From: Mycolicibacterium sp. P9-22
GTDB lineage: Bacteria > Actinomycetota > Actinomycetes > Mycobacteriales > Mycobacteriaceae
Direction: 5' to 3'
Length of the DNA: 64,000 nt
Assembly (NCBI RefSeq): GCF_008329585.1
Contig: NZ_NPKP01000011.1
Coordinates: forward strand, 1 to 64,000
Part shown: one piece after another, positions 49,991 through 58,812 of the stretch
Layout: every line of letters starts with the position of its first letter
Numbering within the stretch: position 1 is the stretch's first letter
Notes under the pieces: generated by a model
Seen by the model: only the letters and a program-made list of their open reading frames with translations
Databases searched by the model: none
Told to the model about the DNA's origin: nothing
Position numbers and translations under genes: made by a program

Positions 49991-50496
49991 GAGAACTCCT
50001 CACCTGTCGGCGCGAAGCCGGAGATGGCCTGCACGCGTTGTGCCCAGTTGGGCAGTGGTTCACCCGCGAGCGAAGCCGCGAGCCGGTCCAGGAATGCATG
50101 TGTCCCGGTGCGGAAACCGTTCGCGTTGGGCACGCTCAGGCCTCGATGGCTGAGCCGCAACAACGTGCCGGCCCCGTCGGGGATGAGTTCGTAACGCACC
50201 ACCCCGGGTTCGACGATGGGCTGCAGCCATTCGTGTTCGAAAACCCGCGGCGGGTCCCACACCAGAATGCGGCCGGTCATCCGCTTGCGCTCGGGTGGCA
50301 GCGGTGGGCCGGAGGCGACGGTCTCGATGGTGCCGCCCTCGCGTGGGTCGATCACGGTGCGGCCCATCCATTTTCCTCGATGGCCGGGGTCGGTGATCGC
50401 GGTCCAAACCTGCTCGACCGGGTAGGGCAGTTGTCGTTCGAAGTGCAGTACCGCACGATCACCGTCGATGACCACCCGGCCGTCATGAGCGGTCAT
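49987..50496 (-). CDS. SRPBCC/AHSA1-type hydrophobic-ligand-binding protein
   Basis: 169 residues with the START-like cup fold: PVEQVWTAITDPGHRGKWMG, GTIETVASGPPLPPERKRM and the closing helix GTHAFLDRLAASLAGEPLPN. Such proteins bind small hydrophobic ligands or modulate enzymes. Pairing with an ArsR regulator is very common in actinobacteria. It overlaps ArsR and the flavodoxin by 4 nt each. Confidence 0.92.
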   Translation of the reverse strand: MTAHDGRVVIDGDRAVLHFERQLPYPVEQVWTAITDPGHRGKWMGRTVIDPREGGTIETVASGPPLPPERKRMTGRILVWDPPRVFEHEWLQPIVEPGVVRYELIPDGAGTLLRLSHRGLSVPNANGFRTGTHAFLDRLAASLAGEPLPNWAQRVQAISGFAPTGEEFS

Positions 50497-50810
50497 GACG
50501 GTTCCCCGAACGTCGCCTGCAGGTGATCTTCGAGTGCGTCGAGGTGGCCGGACCAGAAGTGCCGGTAGGACTCGATCCAGGTGTCCATCTCCACGAGGCC
50601 GTCGGCGCGCAGTGCATAGATTCGACGTTGCGCGTCCGAACGGACCTCCACCAGACCCACCTCACGCAGCACCCGCAGATGCCGCGACACCGTCGGCTGG
50701 GTCAGCCCGGGCAGGGTGTCGACCAGTTCACCCGCGGTGCGCTCACCGTGTCGCAGCGCGTCGAGCAATGTGCGTCTGCTGGGTTCCGCGACGGCTTCGA
50801 ACACGTCCAT
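50493..50810 (-). CDS. ArsR-family transcriptional regulator
   Basis: 105 residues from ATG 50810 (MDVFEAVAEPSRRTLLDALR). Winged helix-turn-helix with recognition region GLTQPTVSRHLRVLREVGLV and wing VRSDAQRRIYAL. No metal-binding Cys pair is present, so it is not a metal sensor of the classic type. As first gene of the operon it probably represses itself and the two genes downstream. The upstream 45 nt (50811-50855) separate it from the DinB gene. Confidence 0.92.
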   Translation of the reverse strand: MDVFEAVAEPSRRTLLDALRHGERTAGELVDTLPGLTQPTVSRHLRVLREVGLVEVRSDAQRRIYALRADGLVEMDTWIESYRHFWSGHLDALEDHLQATFGEPS

Positions 50811-50855
50811 GCCACAAGTATTGCAGACCATCTATATAGATGCAAACGCATACAG

Positions 50856-51359
50856 CTAAAGAGTGGCGCGCAACATCCGCAGCAGACCGATTTCGGATCC
50901 GTTCTTGGCCAGTTCGACGTTCAGCCACAGCGCGGTGTCGGCGACGGTCCGGTCCGCCTCGGGACCCCACGGGAAGGCGCACGGCGCGTCGAGTTCTGCC
51001 GGGCCCAGTGTCGCCAGGGTCTTACGCCACTGCGCGCACAACGCTCTGATCGCCGGCACCGCCTCGGCGGGGCCCGGCCAGGGGGTCTCGGTGGGTGGCC
51101 GCGCGGGCCGTCCGGCCAGCTCATCCAACGCTGCCGACCACCAGAAGATGATGTGCCAGCTGATCCACCCGATGGTGGGCACCGGGATCGGGTCCGGTTC
51201 CGTCTCTGCCCAATCCGGATACCAGCGCCCCGCGCCATCCCGGTGCATCGTCCACACCACATTCGTCGGTTCCCACAGGAAGTCCTCGGCGGTGAGCGCC
51301 GACAGGTGCAGATCGGTCAGCGCCCACGCGAGATCGAACTGGCGCGCCAGTGCTGTCAA
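50856..51359 (-). CDS. DinB-like (four-helix-bundle) protein
   Basis: 167 residues. The pattern TALARQFDLAWALTDLHLSA followed by IGWISWHIIFWWSAALDELA matches the DinB/YfiT metalloenzyme fold, with His residues in the second helix (WHIIFWW). Some family members are mycothiol- or bacillithiol-dependent transferases. ATG 51359 overlaps the membrane-protein stop. It is the last gene of the RecB-thioesterase-membrane-DinB operon. Confidence 0.88.
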   Translation of the reverse strand: MTALARQFDLAWALTDLHLSALTAEDFLWEPTNVVWTMHRDGAGRWYPDWAETEPDPIPVPTIGWISWHIIFWWSAALDELAGRPARPPTETPWPGPAEAVPAIRALCAQWRKTLATLGPAELDAPCAFPWGPEADRTVADTALWLNVELAKNGSEIGLLRMLRATL

Positions 51360-51859
51360 GCCGCCTGCTCCGGAGCGGCCGCTGCATGCATACCCTCCAG
51401 GGTGCCCGCCCGTAACTGCGCGGCGAGGTCATCGCGCAGGCTGGCCGCGCCGGCATAGTCCGGAGCATGATCGGTGCGGAAATGTGCGTACTGACGGTCG
51501 ATCTGCACCGGCCAGCGGGCCTGCCCGGTGATCCTGGCCAGCAGGACGAAGGGCAGCACCAACAGTTGCAGCACCAGGTTGATCAGCCAGAGCGACCCCA
51601 TGAACACCGCCGCCAGGGCGATCAGAATCGCCTTGCCCCCGTAGATGATCACCCACAGCACCACCCCGACGGTCAGCTGCAGGAAGCGTCGGACGGCGGT
51701 GGGTGGTTCCTCCGTCGTCGCCGCGTCCTCGGTGGCGGCCGCCGGGTCCGATGGGCTGTGCCACATCTCTCGGAAGGACACCGGTCCCCGCCACGGCAGC
51801 CAACGTCGGCGCACCGTCCAGGTCACCCCGTCACTGCCGATCACCGAAAGTCCCGCCAT
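51356..51859 (-). CDS. Two-segment membrane protein, function unknown
   Basis: 167 residues. A soluble N-terminal 55 residues (WTVRRRWLPWRGPVSFREMW) and an acidic linker are followed by two adjacent membrane segments (FLQLTVGVVLWVIIYGGKAI; LIALAAVFMGSLWLINLVL). A soluble C-terminal part follows (QIDRQYAHFRTDHAPDYAGA). No family recognised. It starts 4 nt after the thioesterase stop and overlaps the DinB start. Confidence 0.85.
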   Translation of the reverse strand: MAGLSVIGSDGVTWTVRRRWLPWRGPVSFREMWHSPSDPAAATEDAATTEEPPTAVRRFLQLTVGVVLWVIIYGGKAILIALAAVFMGSLWLINLVLQLLVLPFVLLARITGQARWPVQIDRQYAHFRTDHAPDYAGAASLRDDLAAQLRAGTLEGMHAAAAPEQAA

Positions 51860-51863
51860 CGCC

Positions 51864-52655
51864 CTACCTCCGCTGTACGAGGAGCGTCTGTGCCGACGTT
51901 CCGATGAATCCCCGCCGGTCGAAGATATCCGCGGTCGTCACCCCGATGCCGTCCGGGCCGATCGAGCCGCGGGCGCGCAGCGCGAAGTCGTTGCCGCTGG
52001 GCGCGCGGTGCAGATGGACCGCGGTGTCGGTGTTCATGAACACGAAAACGTCGGGGTCCAGCGCGGCGCCGACACCGTTGGCGGAGTCGACCACCATCGC
52101 CAACCGCTGCAGGTCGGTCAATGGTTCGGAATCGACCAGCGGCACAAGCGGGCTCATCCACACCACGGCAGGCTCGCCCGGCCCGGTCCGTTGTCTGCGC
52201 CAGCTCACGGTGTCCAGATAGCCGGGTGCGCCCATCCATCCGTGGGGATTGGCCATCGCCTCGCCCTCGACCAACGGGGGATGACGGTCGGTCACGGCAT
52301 CGGCGGTATCGCTGGTGGCCAGCAGCCAGGCACTCACCCTGGCCAGCACCCGGTCCTTGCCCTGGACCGTCCGCATCTCGGCGACCGCCATGGTGATGCG
52401 GGCGCCTGGGCGTTCCACCCAGGCGCGCACCTTGACCGGGGCGACCGGGATGGCACCCAGGATGTCGAGCACCAGCCGCCCCACCCGCAGTTCCGGACGG
52501 TCGGGATAGAGCTCCTCGATCGTTCGGGTGAGCAGCGCCAGTGGCGGTGACCCGTGCTGGATCTCGGCATCCCAGTTGCTGGCGGTGCCCGGCGTCGATT
52601 CGAAGACCTGGTAGCCGTCGGACTCGGCCAGCCGCCGGTAGTGACAGTCGCTCAC
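51864..52655 (-). CDS. Thioesterase-family protein (double hotdog)
   Basis: 263 residues from GTG 52655 (VSDCHYRRLAESDGYQVF), coupled to the nuclease stop by GTGA. The acyl-CoA thioesterase II-like pattern is seen in two hotdog halves: NWDAEIQHGSPPLALLTRTI, then VRAWVERPGARITMAVAEMR, and VFMNTDTAVHLHRAPSGNDF in the second. It probably hydrolyses acyl-CoA in the cytoplasm. The frame stays open upstream through the tandem repeat to 52883, but no ribosome-binding site supports an earlier start. Confidence 0.9.
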   Translation of the reverse strand: MSDCHYRRLAESDGYQVFESTPGTASNWDAEIQHGSPPLALLTRTIEELYPDRPELRVGRLVLDILGAIPVAPVKVRAWVERPGARITMAVAEMRTVQGKDRVLARVSAWLLATSDTADAVTDRHPPLVEGEAMANPHGWMGAPGYLDTVSWRRQRTGPGEPAVVWMSPLVPLVDSEPLTDLQRLAMVVDSANGVGAALDPDVFVFMNTDTAVHLHRAPSGNDFALRARGSIGPDGIGVTTADIFDRRGFIGTSAQTLLVQRR

Positions 52656-53620
52656 CCCGCCGCCACTTCTGCTTCGCTCCTGCCCTCCGGAACCATTTCC
52701 CGGGTCGCTTCGCTCCTGCCCTCCGGAACCATTTCCCGGGTCGCTTCGCTCCTGCCCTCCGGAACCATTTCCCGGGTCGCTTCGCTCCTGCCCTCCGGTG
52801 CGGGTTCCTGCGGCCATCCCGGGTACACCGGCGGCGTGCCGCCGAACTCCGGGCAGAGCTGCTGATGCGCGCACCAGCTGCATAATTTCGAACGCTTGGA
52901 CCGGAAATCGCCTGTGCTACCGGCGGACTGGATCGCCCGCCAGATTGCGGTCAGGGTCTTCTCGAAACGCACCAGCTCGTCGAGATCGGGGGAGTAGTCC
53001 AGTACCTGGCCGTCGGCCAGGTAGAGCAAGCGGAGCTTGGCCGGCAGCACACCGCGCGACCGCCACAGCGCCACGGCATAGAACTTCATCTGGAACAGCG
53101 CCTTGGCCTCCGCCAGCGCCCACAGCTCCGAGGGCGACTTGCCGGTCTTGTAATCGACCACCCGCATCTCACCGGTCGGGGCGATATCGATGCGGTCGAC
53201 GAAACCGCGCAGCAGCGTGCCGTCCTCCAGCTCCACCTCGACGCGCTGCTCGCAGCTGTGCGGGTCGAAGCGGGTCGGATCCTCCAGGCGGTAATAGCCC
53301 GACAACAACTTCCGGGCGTCACGCAGCAGCTCGGCACGGAGATCAGAATCCACCTCGGAACCCTCGGCGAGCACCCGGTCCAGCGCCGGATCGACCAGCG
53401 TCAGCGCGGTGTCATGGATGCGCTCGACGGCGGGCAGCGCATAGAGGTCCTCGAGCGCGGCGTGGACCACCGAGCCGCGCAGCTGTGCCGGTGAGACCGG
53501 CTCGGGCAGCCGGTCGATGGCTCGGAAGCGGTACAGCAGCGGGCACTGTTTGAAATCGCTGGCCCGGGACGGTGAGAGGGCCGGGCGCCAACCGGTGCGG
53601 GCGGGTGCTGTGGCGCTCAT
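52652..53620 (-). CDS. RecB-like PD-(D/E)XK nuclease with 4Fe-4S Cys set (Rv2119-like)
   Basis: 322 residues. Single-domain relative of the RecB/AddB/Cas4 nucleases. Nuclease motifs are a His in GSVVHAALEDLY, an Asp in LRGFVDRIDI and VVDYKTGKS (Asp-x-Lys). The iron-sulfur Cys are C26 (KQCPLLYRFR) and the late CSWCAHQQLC (C-x2-C-x5-C). It should process DNA ends in repair. The C-terminal 45 residues are a tandem repeat of the 12-mer EGRSEATREMVP that is absent from the family core and encoded by the 36-bp repeat. ATG 53620 is divergent from trmI. Confidence 0.93.
   Translation of the reverse strand: MSATAPARTGWRPALSPSRASDFKQCPLLYRFRAIDRLPEPVSPAQLRGSVVHAALEDLYALPAVERIHDTALTLVDPALDRVLAEGSEVDSDLRAELLRDARKLLSGYYRLEDPTRFDPHSCEQRVEVELEDGTLLRGFVDRIDIAPTGEMRVVDYKTGKSPSELWALAEAKALFQMKFYAVALWRSRGVLPAKLRLLYLADGQVLDYSPDLDELVRFEKTLTAIWRAIQSAGSTGDFRSKRSKLCSWCAHQQLCPEFGGTPPVYPGWPQEPAPEGRSEATREMVPEGRSEATREMVPEGRSEATREMVPEGRSEAEVAAG
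52671..52798. repeat. 36-bp direct tandem repeat, 3.5 copies
   Basis: Three exact 36-bp copies start at 52671, 52707 and 52743, and a partial copy runs 52779-52798. Each unit begins GCTTCGCTCCTGCCCTCCGG. The length is a multiple of three, so copies encode an in-frame 12-residue repeat (EGRSEATREMVP) in the nuclease C-terminus, and copy number can change without a frameshift. It sits at the nuclease-thioesterase junction. Confidence 0.95.
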
Positions 53621-53689
53621 GGATGCAGCCTAGGCCTGTGGCCCGACAACAATTCGTAGCCTCGGCGGCGCGTCTGGCAGGCTGACCCC

Positions 53690-54568
53690 GTGCAAATCAC
53701 TGGTCCGTTCGTCATCGGCGATCGCGTGCAACTCACCGATGCCAAGGGACGGCACTACACGATGGTGCTCAGTACGGGTGCCGAGTTCCACACCCACCGC
53801 GGTGCGATCCCGCACGACACCGTGATCGGCCGGCCCGAGGGCAGCGTCGTCAAGTCCACCAACGGCGACCCGTTCCTGGTACTGCGGCCGCTGCTCATCG
53901 ACTACGTGCTCTCGATGCCGCGCGGAGCGCAGGTCATCTACCCCAAGGATGCCGCGCAGATCGTGCACGAGGGGGACATCTTCCCGGGCGCGCGGGTCAT
54001 GGAGGCCGGTGCCGGTTCCGGCGCACTCACCTGCTCGTTGCTGCGCGCGGTCGGGCCGACAGGTCAGGTCATCTCCTACGAGGTGCGCGACGACCATGCC
54101 GTGCACGCCATCCGCAATGTCGAGACCTTCTTCGGCGAGCGCCCGGCCAACTGGGATCTGCGGATCGCCGACCTCAACGAGTATCCGGCGGGCGGCCGCC
54201 CGGGGGCGAGCGACGCGGTGAGCGGCGCGGCGGGCGACCAAGAGGTGGACCGCGTGGTGCTGGACATGCTGGCTCCGTGGGACGTCCTGGACACCGTGTC
54301 GACGGCGCTGGTGGCCGGCGGCGTGCTGATCGTCTACGTCGCCACCGTCACGCAGCTCTCCCGCACCGTGGAGGCGCTGCGGGAGCAGCAGTGCTGGACC
54401 GAGCCCAGGGCCTGGGAGACCATGCAGCGGGGCTGGAATGTCGTCGGGCTGGCCGTGCGGCCGCAGCACAACATGCGCGGGCATACCGCGTTTCTGATCA
54501 GCGCCCGCAAATTGGCGCCGGGCACCGTGACCCCGACCCCACTGCGCCGCAAACGCCCACAGGTCTGA
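53690..54568 (+). CDS. trmI: tRNA (adenine-58-N1)-methyltransferase TrmI
   Basis: 292 residues, GTG start. AdoMet-dependent enzyme that methylates A58 in the T-loop of tRNAs; the Rv2118c family is tetrameric. An N-terminal beta domain (PFVIGDRVQLTDAKGRHYTM) precedes the Rossmann methyltransferase with VMEAGAGSGALTCSLLRAV and the catalytic VVLDMLAPWDVL. The insertion GRPGASDAVSGAAGDQ near residue 170 is low-complexity. It is divergent from the RecB-like gene. Confidence 0.96.
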   Translation: MQITGPFVIGDRVQLTDAKGRHYTMVLSTGAEFHTHRGAIPHDTVIGRPEGSVVKSTNGDPFLVLRPLLIDYVLSMPRGAQVIYPKDAAQIVHEGDIFPGARVMEAGAGSGALTCSLLRAVGPTGQVISYEVRDDHAVHAIRNVETFFGERPANWDLRIADLNEYPAGGRPGASDAVSGAAGDQEVDRVVLDMLAPWDVLDTVSTALVAGGVLIVYVATVTQLSRTVEALREQQCWTEPRAWETMQRGWNVVGLAVRPQHNMRGHTAFLISARKLAPGTVTPTPLRRKRPQV

Positions 54569-54574
54569 GCGGGC

Positions 54575-54871
54575 TCATTCGTCGGTGCTGCGGTGCAGTC
54601 CGCGGCGCGTCGAGAGCAACTCCAGCTCGGGCCGGCCCGCCACCAGCCGCTCGGCGGCGTCCAGCACGTCCACCACGTGTGCCCGGTCGGCGGCCACCAC
54701 CGACACCCCGATATTGGCACGGCGGTGCAGGTCCTGATCTCCGGTCTCAGCGGCAGACACCGTGAATCGGCGGCGCAGTTCGGCGATCACCGGACGGATC
54801 ACCGAACGCTTCGCCTTGAGTGAGTGCACATCGCCGAGCAGCACGTCACACTCCAGCCAGCCGATCCACAT
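54575..54871 (-). CDS. DUF503-family protein (Rv2117-like)
   Basis: 98 residues of the small DUF503 family (YlxP-like), found in many bacteria, often near ribosome-maturation genes. Recognised from LLGDVHSLKAKRSVIRPVIA, ELRRRFTVSAAETGDQDLHR and ANIGVSVVAADRAHV. A role in ribosome assembly has been suggested for relatives. It starts 3 nt after lppK, the last gene of a leftward three-gene unit. Confidence 0.93.
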   Translation of the reverse strand: MWIGWLECDVLLGDVHSLKAKRSVIRPVIAELRRRFTVSAAETGDQDLHRRANIGVSVVAADRAHVVDVLDAAERLVAGRPELELLSTRRGLHRSTDE

Positions 54872-54874
54872 GGC

Positions 54875-55417
54875 CTACCGCGGGGGGCCGGGCGCCGGTG
54901 TACCGGCGGGAACCGGTCCCAGCTCGAGCAATTGGTCCGCCGTCGCCCGGGTCAGCTGCCAGGCGCCCTCGGCCAGGGTGAACTGCATGGGGAAGGTGAA
55001 CGGTCGCGCTTGCGGGGCGGGGTTGGCCGAACGGGCCGTGACGGTGGCGACGACGTCGCCGTAGTCGGTGGGGGACCAGGTGAGGTCCGCGGCCTGGAAC
55101 GTCAGCGGCGCCAGACCACCGTCCACGGTGGCCTGCGCGAAGCGGTCGAGCGCGCCGGCGTCCTCCGGGGTGGCGTACTGCACCAGGGCGACTTTCTGCG
55201 CACCGGGAACCGAAGGGTCCGCCAGCTTGGCCAGCACGTCGGTGAGAGCCTCCGGCGCCGGCAGGGGCGCCTGCGGGGCCGTTTGCGAGCCTGCGGCGGC
55301 CGGCGCGGACGACGAGGTTTCCGGTGCCGGTGGGATCGGCTCCGCGCCACATCCCGACAGCCCGAGCGCCACCACGAACACGGTGGCGCCCGAGACCGTC
55401 ACCGGTATGCGGCGCAT
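54875..55417 (-). CDS. lppK: Lipoprotein LppK
   Basis: 180 residues from ATG 55417. The signal peptide is MRRIPVTVSGATVFVVALGL with lipobox LSGC at about residue 23. A Pro/Ala/Ser-rich linker (30-60) leads to a single domain (LTDVLAKLADPSVPGAQKVA; PLTFQAADLTWSPTDYGDVV; WQLTRATADQLLEL) that resembles the Mtb12-like protein encoded just upstream. It is surface-anchored, function unknown, and the counterpart of Rv2116. Confidence 0.9.
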   Translation of the reverse strand: MRRIPVTVSGATVFVVALGLSGCGAEPIPPAPETSSSAPAAAGSQTAPQAPLPAPEALTDVLAKLADPSVPGAQKVALVQYATPEDAGALDRFAQATVDGGLAPLTFQAADLTWSPTDYGDVVATVTARSANPAPQARPFTFPMQFTLAEGAWQLTRATADQLLELGPVPAGTPAPGPPR

Positions 55418-55428
55418 CGGAGCGTGGG

Positions 55429-55923
55429 TCAGCCGGCCGCCGAGAGCAGCGCCAGGGCGGACTGCCTGGACACCTGCCAGCCGGTGGGGCTGGGTCCGGC
55501 GGTGAAGGTCACGGGTTGTGTCGCGGTGCCGCCGGTGGCGGAGGTGGCGGTCACGTTCGCGGTGGCGACCGGCCCGTTGACGTCGATGTCGGCGATGTTG
55601 AAGGTCAGCGGGAACTTGCCTTCGCGAGCGGCGTTGTTGTACGCGCGGTCGGCGGCGATGGACTCGATCCGGCCGACGCCGCCCTGGATGTAGGCGGCCT
55701 TTCCGGAGAATGATCCGGGGCCCGCCAGGATGCTCAGAGTCTGCGTCAGCGGTGCCTGCAGCTCCGGAGCGGGAGCCTGCGGCATCGGGGTGTCCCACAC
55801 CACCGGGGTGATCGCCGGCGTGCTGCTGGCTGTCACCGACGACACGCCCGTCGCCGCAGCGGTTACCAGGCCGGCTGCTGCCGCGCTGGTGACGAAGCCG
55901 ATTGCGAGGGTTTTGAGGATCAC
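55429..55923 (-). CDS. Mtb12/CFP-2-like secreted protein
   Basis: 164 residues with a cleavable-looking signal peptide (LKTLAIGFVTSAAAAGLVTA) and no lipobox. The mature domain resembles the low-molecular-weight antigen Mtb12: PVVWDTPMPQAP, GSFSGKAAYIQGGVGRIES, PLTFNIADIDVNGPVATANV and WQVSRQSALALLSAAG. It is therefore expected in culture filtrate or cell wall. It heads the Mtb12-like-lppK-DUF503 unit (11-nt and 3-nt gaps) and its domain is paralogous to that of LppK. Confidence 0.88.
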   Translation of the reverse strand: MILKTLAIGFVTSAAAAGLVTAAATGVSSVTASSTPAITPVVWDTPMPQAPAPELQAPLTQTLSILAGPGSFSGKAAYIQGGVGRIESIAADRAYNNAAREGKFPLTFNIADIDVNGPVATANVTATSATGGTATQPVTFTAGPSPTGWQVSRQSALALLSAAG

Positions 55924-56068
55924 AGTGGTCCTTTCAATGGGGCAAGCTAAGCAAGGAGGTTAACAGCGTTGCTGGTGTGTCGAATTCCTAGACCGCACAC
56001 AAAGGCTGAATCGCCGGTAGCGTTGAAGTTGTTACTGCACCAACATTCGGTGCGGGAGGGAGCGCAGC

Positions 56069-57904
56069 ATGAGTGAGTCCGAGCGTTCTGAGAGTTTCGG
56101 AACACCCCACGAATCGAGCATGTCCGCGGAGGACGCCGCCGAACTGGAAAGGCTGCGCCGGGAAGCGGCCGCCCTGCGTGAGCAACTCGAAGGGGCGGTA
56201 GGCGCCGGCAGCGGATTGCGGACCGCCCGTGATGTCCAGCAGCTCGAGGCGCGCATCGACTCGTTGGCGGCGCGCAACGCCAAGCTGATGGACACCCTCA
56301 AGGAGGCCCGCCAGCAACTGCTCGCGCTTCGCGAGGAGGTCGATCGGCTGGGGCAGCCGCCCAGCGGCTACGGGGTGCTGCTCGCGGTCCACGAGGACGA
56401 GACCGTCGACGTCTTCACCTCGGGCCGCAAGATGCGTCTGACGCTGTCGCCGAATATCGAGACCAGCACCCTCAAGCAGGGGCAGACGGTGCGCCTCAAC
56501 GAGGCGCTCACGGTCGTGGAGGCCGGCGCCTTCGAGGCCGTCGGCGAGATCAGCACGCTGCGCGAGATCCTGGACGACGGTCATCGCGCACTGGTCGTCG
56601 GCCATGCCGACGAGGAACGCATCGTCTGGCTGGCCGAACCGTTGGTCGGTGTGGAGTACCTGCCCGAAGGCGTGGAGATCCCGCTCGACATCGACGGCGA
56701 GCCGCCGCGCAAGCTGCGTCCCGGCGATTCGCTGCTGGTCGACACCAAGGCCGGTTACGCCTTCGAACGGATCCCCAAGGCCGAGGTCGAGGATCTCGTG
56801 CTCGAAGAGGTGCCCGATGTCAGCTACGGCGACATCGGTGGCCTCACCCGTCAGATCGAGCAGATCCGCGACGCGGTGGAGCTGCCGTTCCTGCACAAGG
56901 ATCTCTACCGCGAGTACTCGCTGCGTCCGCCCAAGGGTGTGTTGCTCTACGGGCCGCCCGGATGCGGTAAGACGCTGATCGCCAAGGCCGTCGCGAATTC
57001 GCTGGCCAAGAAGATGGCCGAACTGCGCGGCGAGGATTCCCGGGAAGCCAAGAGCTACTTCCTCAACATCAAGGGCCCCGAGCTGCTCAACAAGTTCGTC
57101 GGTGAGACGGAGCGCCACATCCGGCTGATCTTCCAGCGGGCCCGGGAGAAGGCGTCCGAGGGGACTCCGGTGATCGTGTTCTTCGACGAGATGGACTCGA
57201 TCTTCCGCACCCGCGGTACGGGCGTGAGTTCGGACGTGGAGACCACCGTCGTGCCGCAGCTGCTCTCGGAGATCGACGGTGTCGAGGGCCTGGAAAACGT
57301 CATCGTCATCGGCGCCTCCAACCGTGAGGACATGATCGACCCGGCCATCCTGCGGCCCGGCCGCCTGGACGTGAAGATCAAGATCGAGCGCCCGGATGCC
57401 GAAGCCGCGCAGGACATCTTCTCCAAGTACCTGACGGAGAACCTGCCGGTGAACACCGACGATCTGGACGAGTTCGCCGGTGACCGCGGGCTGACCATCA
57501 AGACGATGATCGAGAAGGTCGTCGACCGGATGTACGCCGAGATCGACGACAACCGGTTCCTGGAGGTCACCTACGCCAACGGTGACAAGGAAGTCATGTA
57601 CTTCAAGGACTTCAACTCCGGGGCGATGATCCAGAACGTGGTGGACCGGGCCAAGAAGTACGCGATCAAGTCGGTGCTGGAGACGGGCCAGAAGGGTCTG
57701 CGTATCCAGCACCTGCTCGATTCGATCGTCGACGAGTTCGCCGAGAACGAGGACCTGCCGAACACGACGAATCCGGATGACTGGGCCCGCATCTCGGGCA
57801 AGAAGGGCGAACGGATCGTCTACATCCGCACGCTCGTCACCGGCAAGAGCTCGTCGGCCAGTCGGGCCATCGACACCGAATCGAACCTGGGGCAATACCT
57901 CTAG
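56069..57904 (+). CDS. mpa: Proteasome-associated AAA ATPase Mpa (ARC)
   Basis: 611 residues. Hexameric ATPase that recognises pupylated proteins and threads them into the 20S proteasome. An N-terminal coiled coil (about 20-90; AAELERLRREAAALREQLEG) binds Pup, and an OB-type region precedes the AAA domain. Walker A is GPPGCGKTLIAKAV, Walker B VIVFFDEMDSIF, and the arginine-finger region is GASNREDMIDPAILRPGRLD. The C-terminus ends NLGQYL, the proteasome-gate-opening tail with penultimate Tyr. ATG 56069 follows GGGAGGGAG. The usual partners dop, pup and prcBA do not follow it in this window. Confidence 0.97.
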   Translation: MSESERSESFGTPHESSMSAEDAAELERLRREAAALREQLEGAVGAGSGLRTARDVQQLEARIDSLAARNAKLMDTLKEARQQLLALREEVDRLGQPPSGYGVLLAVHEDETVDVFTSGRKMRLTLSPNIETSTLKQGQTVRLNEALTVVEAGAFEAVGEISTLREILDDGHRALVVGHADEERIVWLAEPLVGVEYLPEGVEIPLDIDGEPPRKLRPGDSLLVDTKAGYAFERIPKAEVEDLVLEEVPDVSYGDIGGLTRQIEQIRDAVELPFLHKDLYREYSLRPPKGVLLYGPPGCGKTLIAKAVANSLAKKMAELRGEDSREAKSYFLNIKGPELLNKFVGETERHIRLIFQRAREKASEGTPVIVFFDEMDSIFRTRGTGVSSDVETTVVPQLLSEIDGVEGLENVIVIGASNREDMIDPAILRPGRLDVKIKIERPDAEAAQDIFSKYLTENLPVNTDDLDEFAGDRGLTIKTMIEKVVDRMYAEIDDNRFLEVTYANGDKEVMYFKDFNSGAMIQNVVDRAKKYAIKSVLETGQKGLRIQHLLDSIVDEFAENEDLPNTTNPDDWARISGKKGERIVYIRTLVTGKSSSASRAIDTESNLGQYL

Positions 57905-58803
57905 GGAACCGACCCGTCGACCAGACCGGCGATCGCGCGTAGCTCATCGAGCACCAGCGCGATCGCCGGCCTGGCCTCGGCGCCGGCGCGCGTCACCGCC
58001 TCGATACGCCGGGCGAGCTTGATATCGCCGATCGGCGTGCGGACCAGATCACGTGCCAACACCACATAGCGGGGCATCAGCGCGATCCCGATGCCGGCCC
58101 GCACCAGTTCCTCCAGCACACGGAAGTCGTTGACCCGCTGGGTGATCCGGGGTGCCATTCCGGTGAGGGTGGCAATCGACTTGAACACGTCATCGACCAT
58201 CAGGCCGCCCTCCACGCCTATCCAGTCCTGACCGGCGAGCTCGGAAAGCTGCAGCCGCGCGGCACCAGCCAGCGGGTGCTCCGGCGGTAGCAAGACGTCC
58301 AGCGGTTCGCGCAGTAACGGCGCTGAGGTGAACCTCGGCCCCCAGGCCGTGGTGTCGCGCTCGTCGCGGTGCACGACCACCACATCGAACTCGGTGAGTT
58401 GCTGGGGTGCGCGCGCGGCGGGCACGTCGATATCGCGGCCGATGACCTCGACTCCCCGTGCGCGGGCACCGACGATCAGCGGCGCCAACAACATCGCGGC
58501 ACCGGACGGGAAGAAGGACACCGTCACCTGACCGCGGGGAGTGGTCCGGTAACTGTCCATATCGGCCTGCGCCCGGTCCAGCGCGGCGAGGACGCTTTCG
58601 GCGTGGCCCACCAGCACCTGCCCGGCGTCGGTCAGCCGCACCCGCCTGCCCGCCGGCTCCAGCAGCGTGACACCGGCTTCCCGCTGCAGGGTCTTGAGTT
58701 GTTGGGAGACTGCCGACGGTGTCATGGCGAGCACATCGGCCACCGCCGCGACGGTGCCGTGATCGGCGAGTTCGCGCAGCATGCGCAACCGAAAAGCATC
58801 CAT
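57901..58803 (-). CDS. LysR-family transcriptional regulator
   Basis: 300 residues. The N-terminal winged helix-turn-helix (FRLRMLRELADHGTVAAVAD, MTPSAVSQQLKTLQREAG) is followed by a periplasmic-binding-like effector domain (from about 90; VTVSFFPSGAAMLLAPLIVG). It is divergent from the EamA transporter gene across a 44-nt gap with a dyad, so the transporter is its likely target. Its stop overlaps the mpa stop by 4 nt on the opposite strand. Confidence 0.94.
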   Translation of the reverse strand: MDAFRLRMLRELADHGTVAAVADVLAMTPSAVSQQLKTLQREAGVTLLEPAGRRVRLTDAGQVLVGHAESVLAALDRAQADMDSYRTTPRGQVTVSFFPSGAAMLLAPLIVGARARGVEVIGRDIDVPAARAPQQLTEFDVVVVHRDERDTTAWGPRFTSAPLLREPLDVLLPPEHPLAGAARLQLSELAGQDWIGVEGGLMVDDVFKSIATLTGMAPRITQRVNDFRVLEELVRAGIGIALMPRYVVLARDLVRTPIGDIKLARRIEAVTRAGAEARPAIALVLDELRAIAGLVDGSVP

Positions 58804-58812
58804 TTAGCAATA

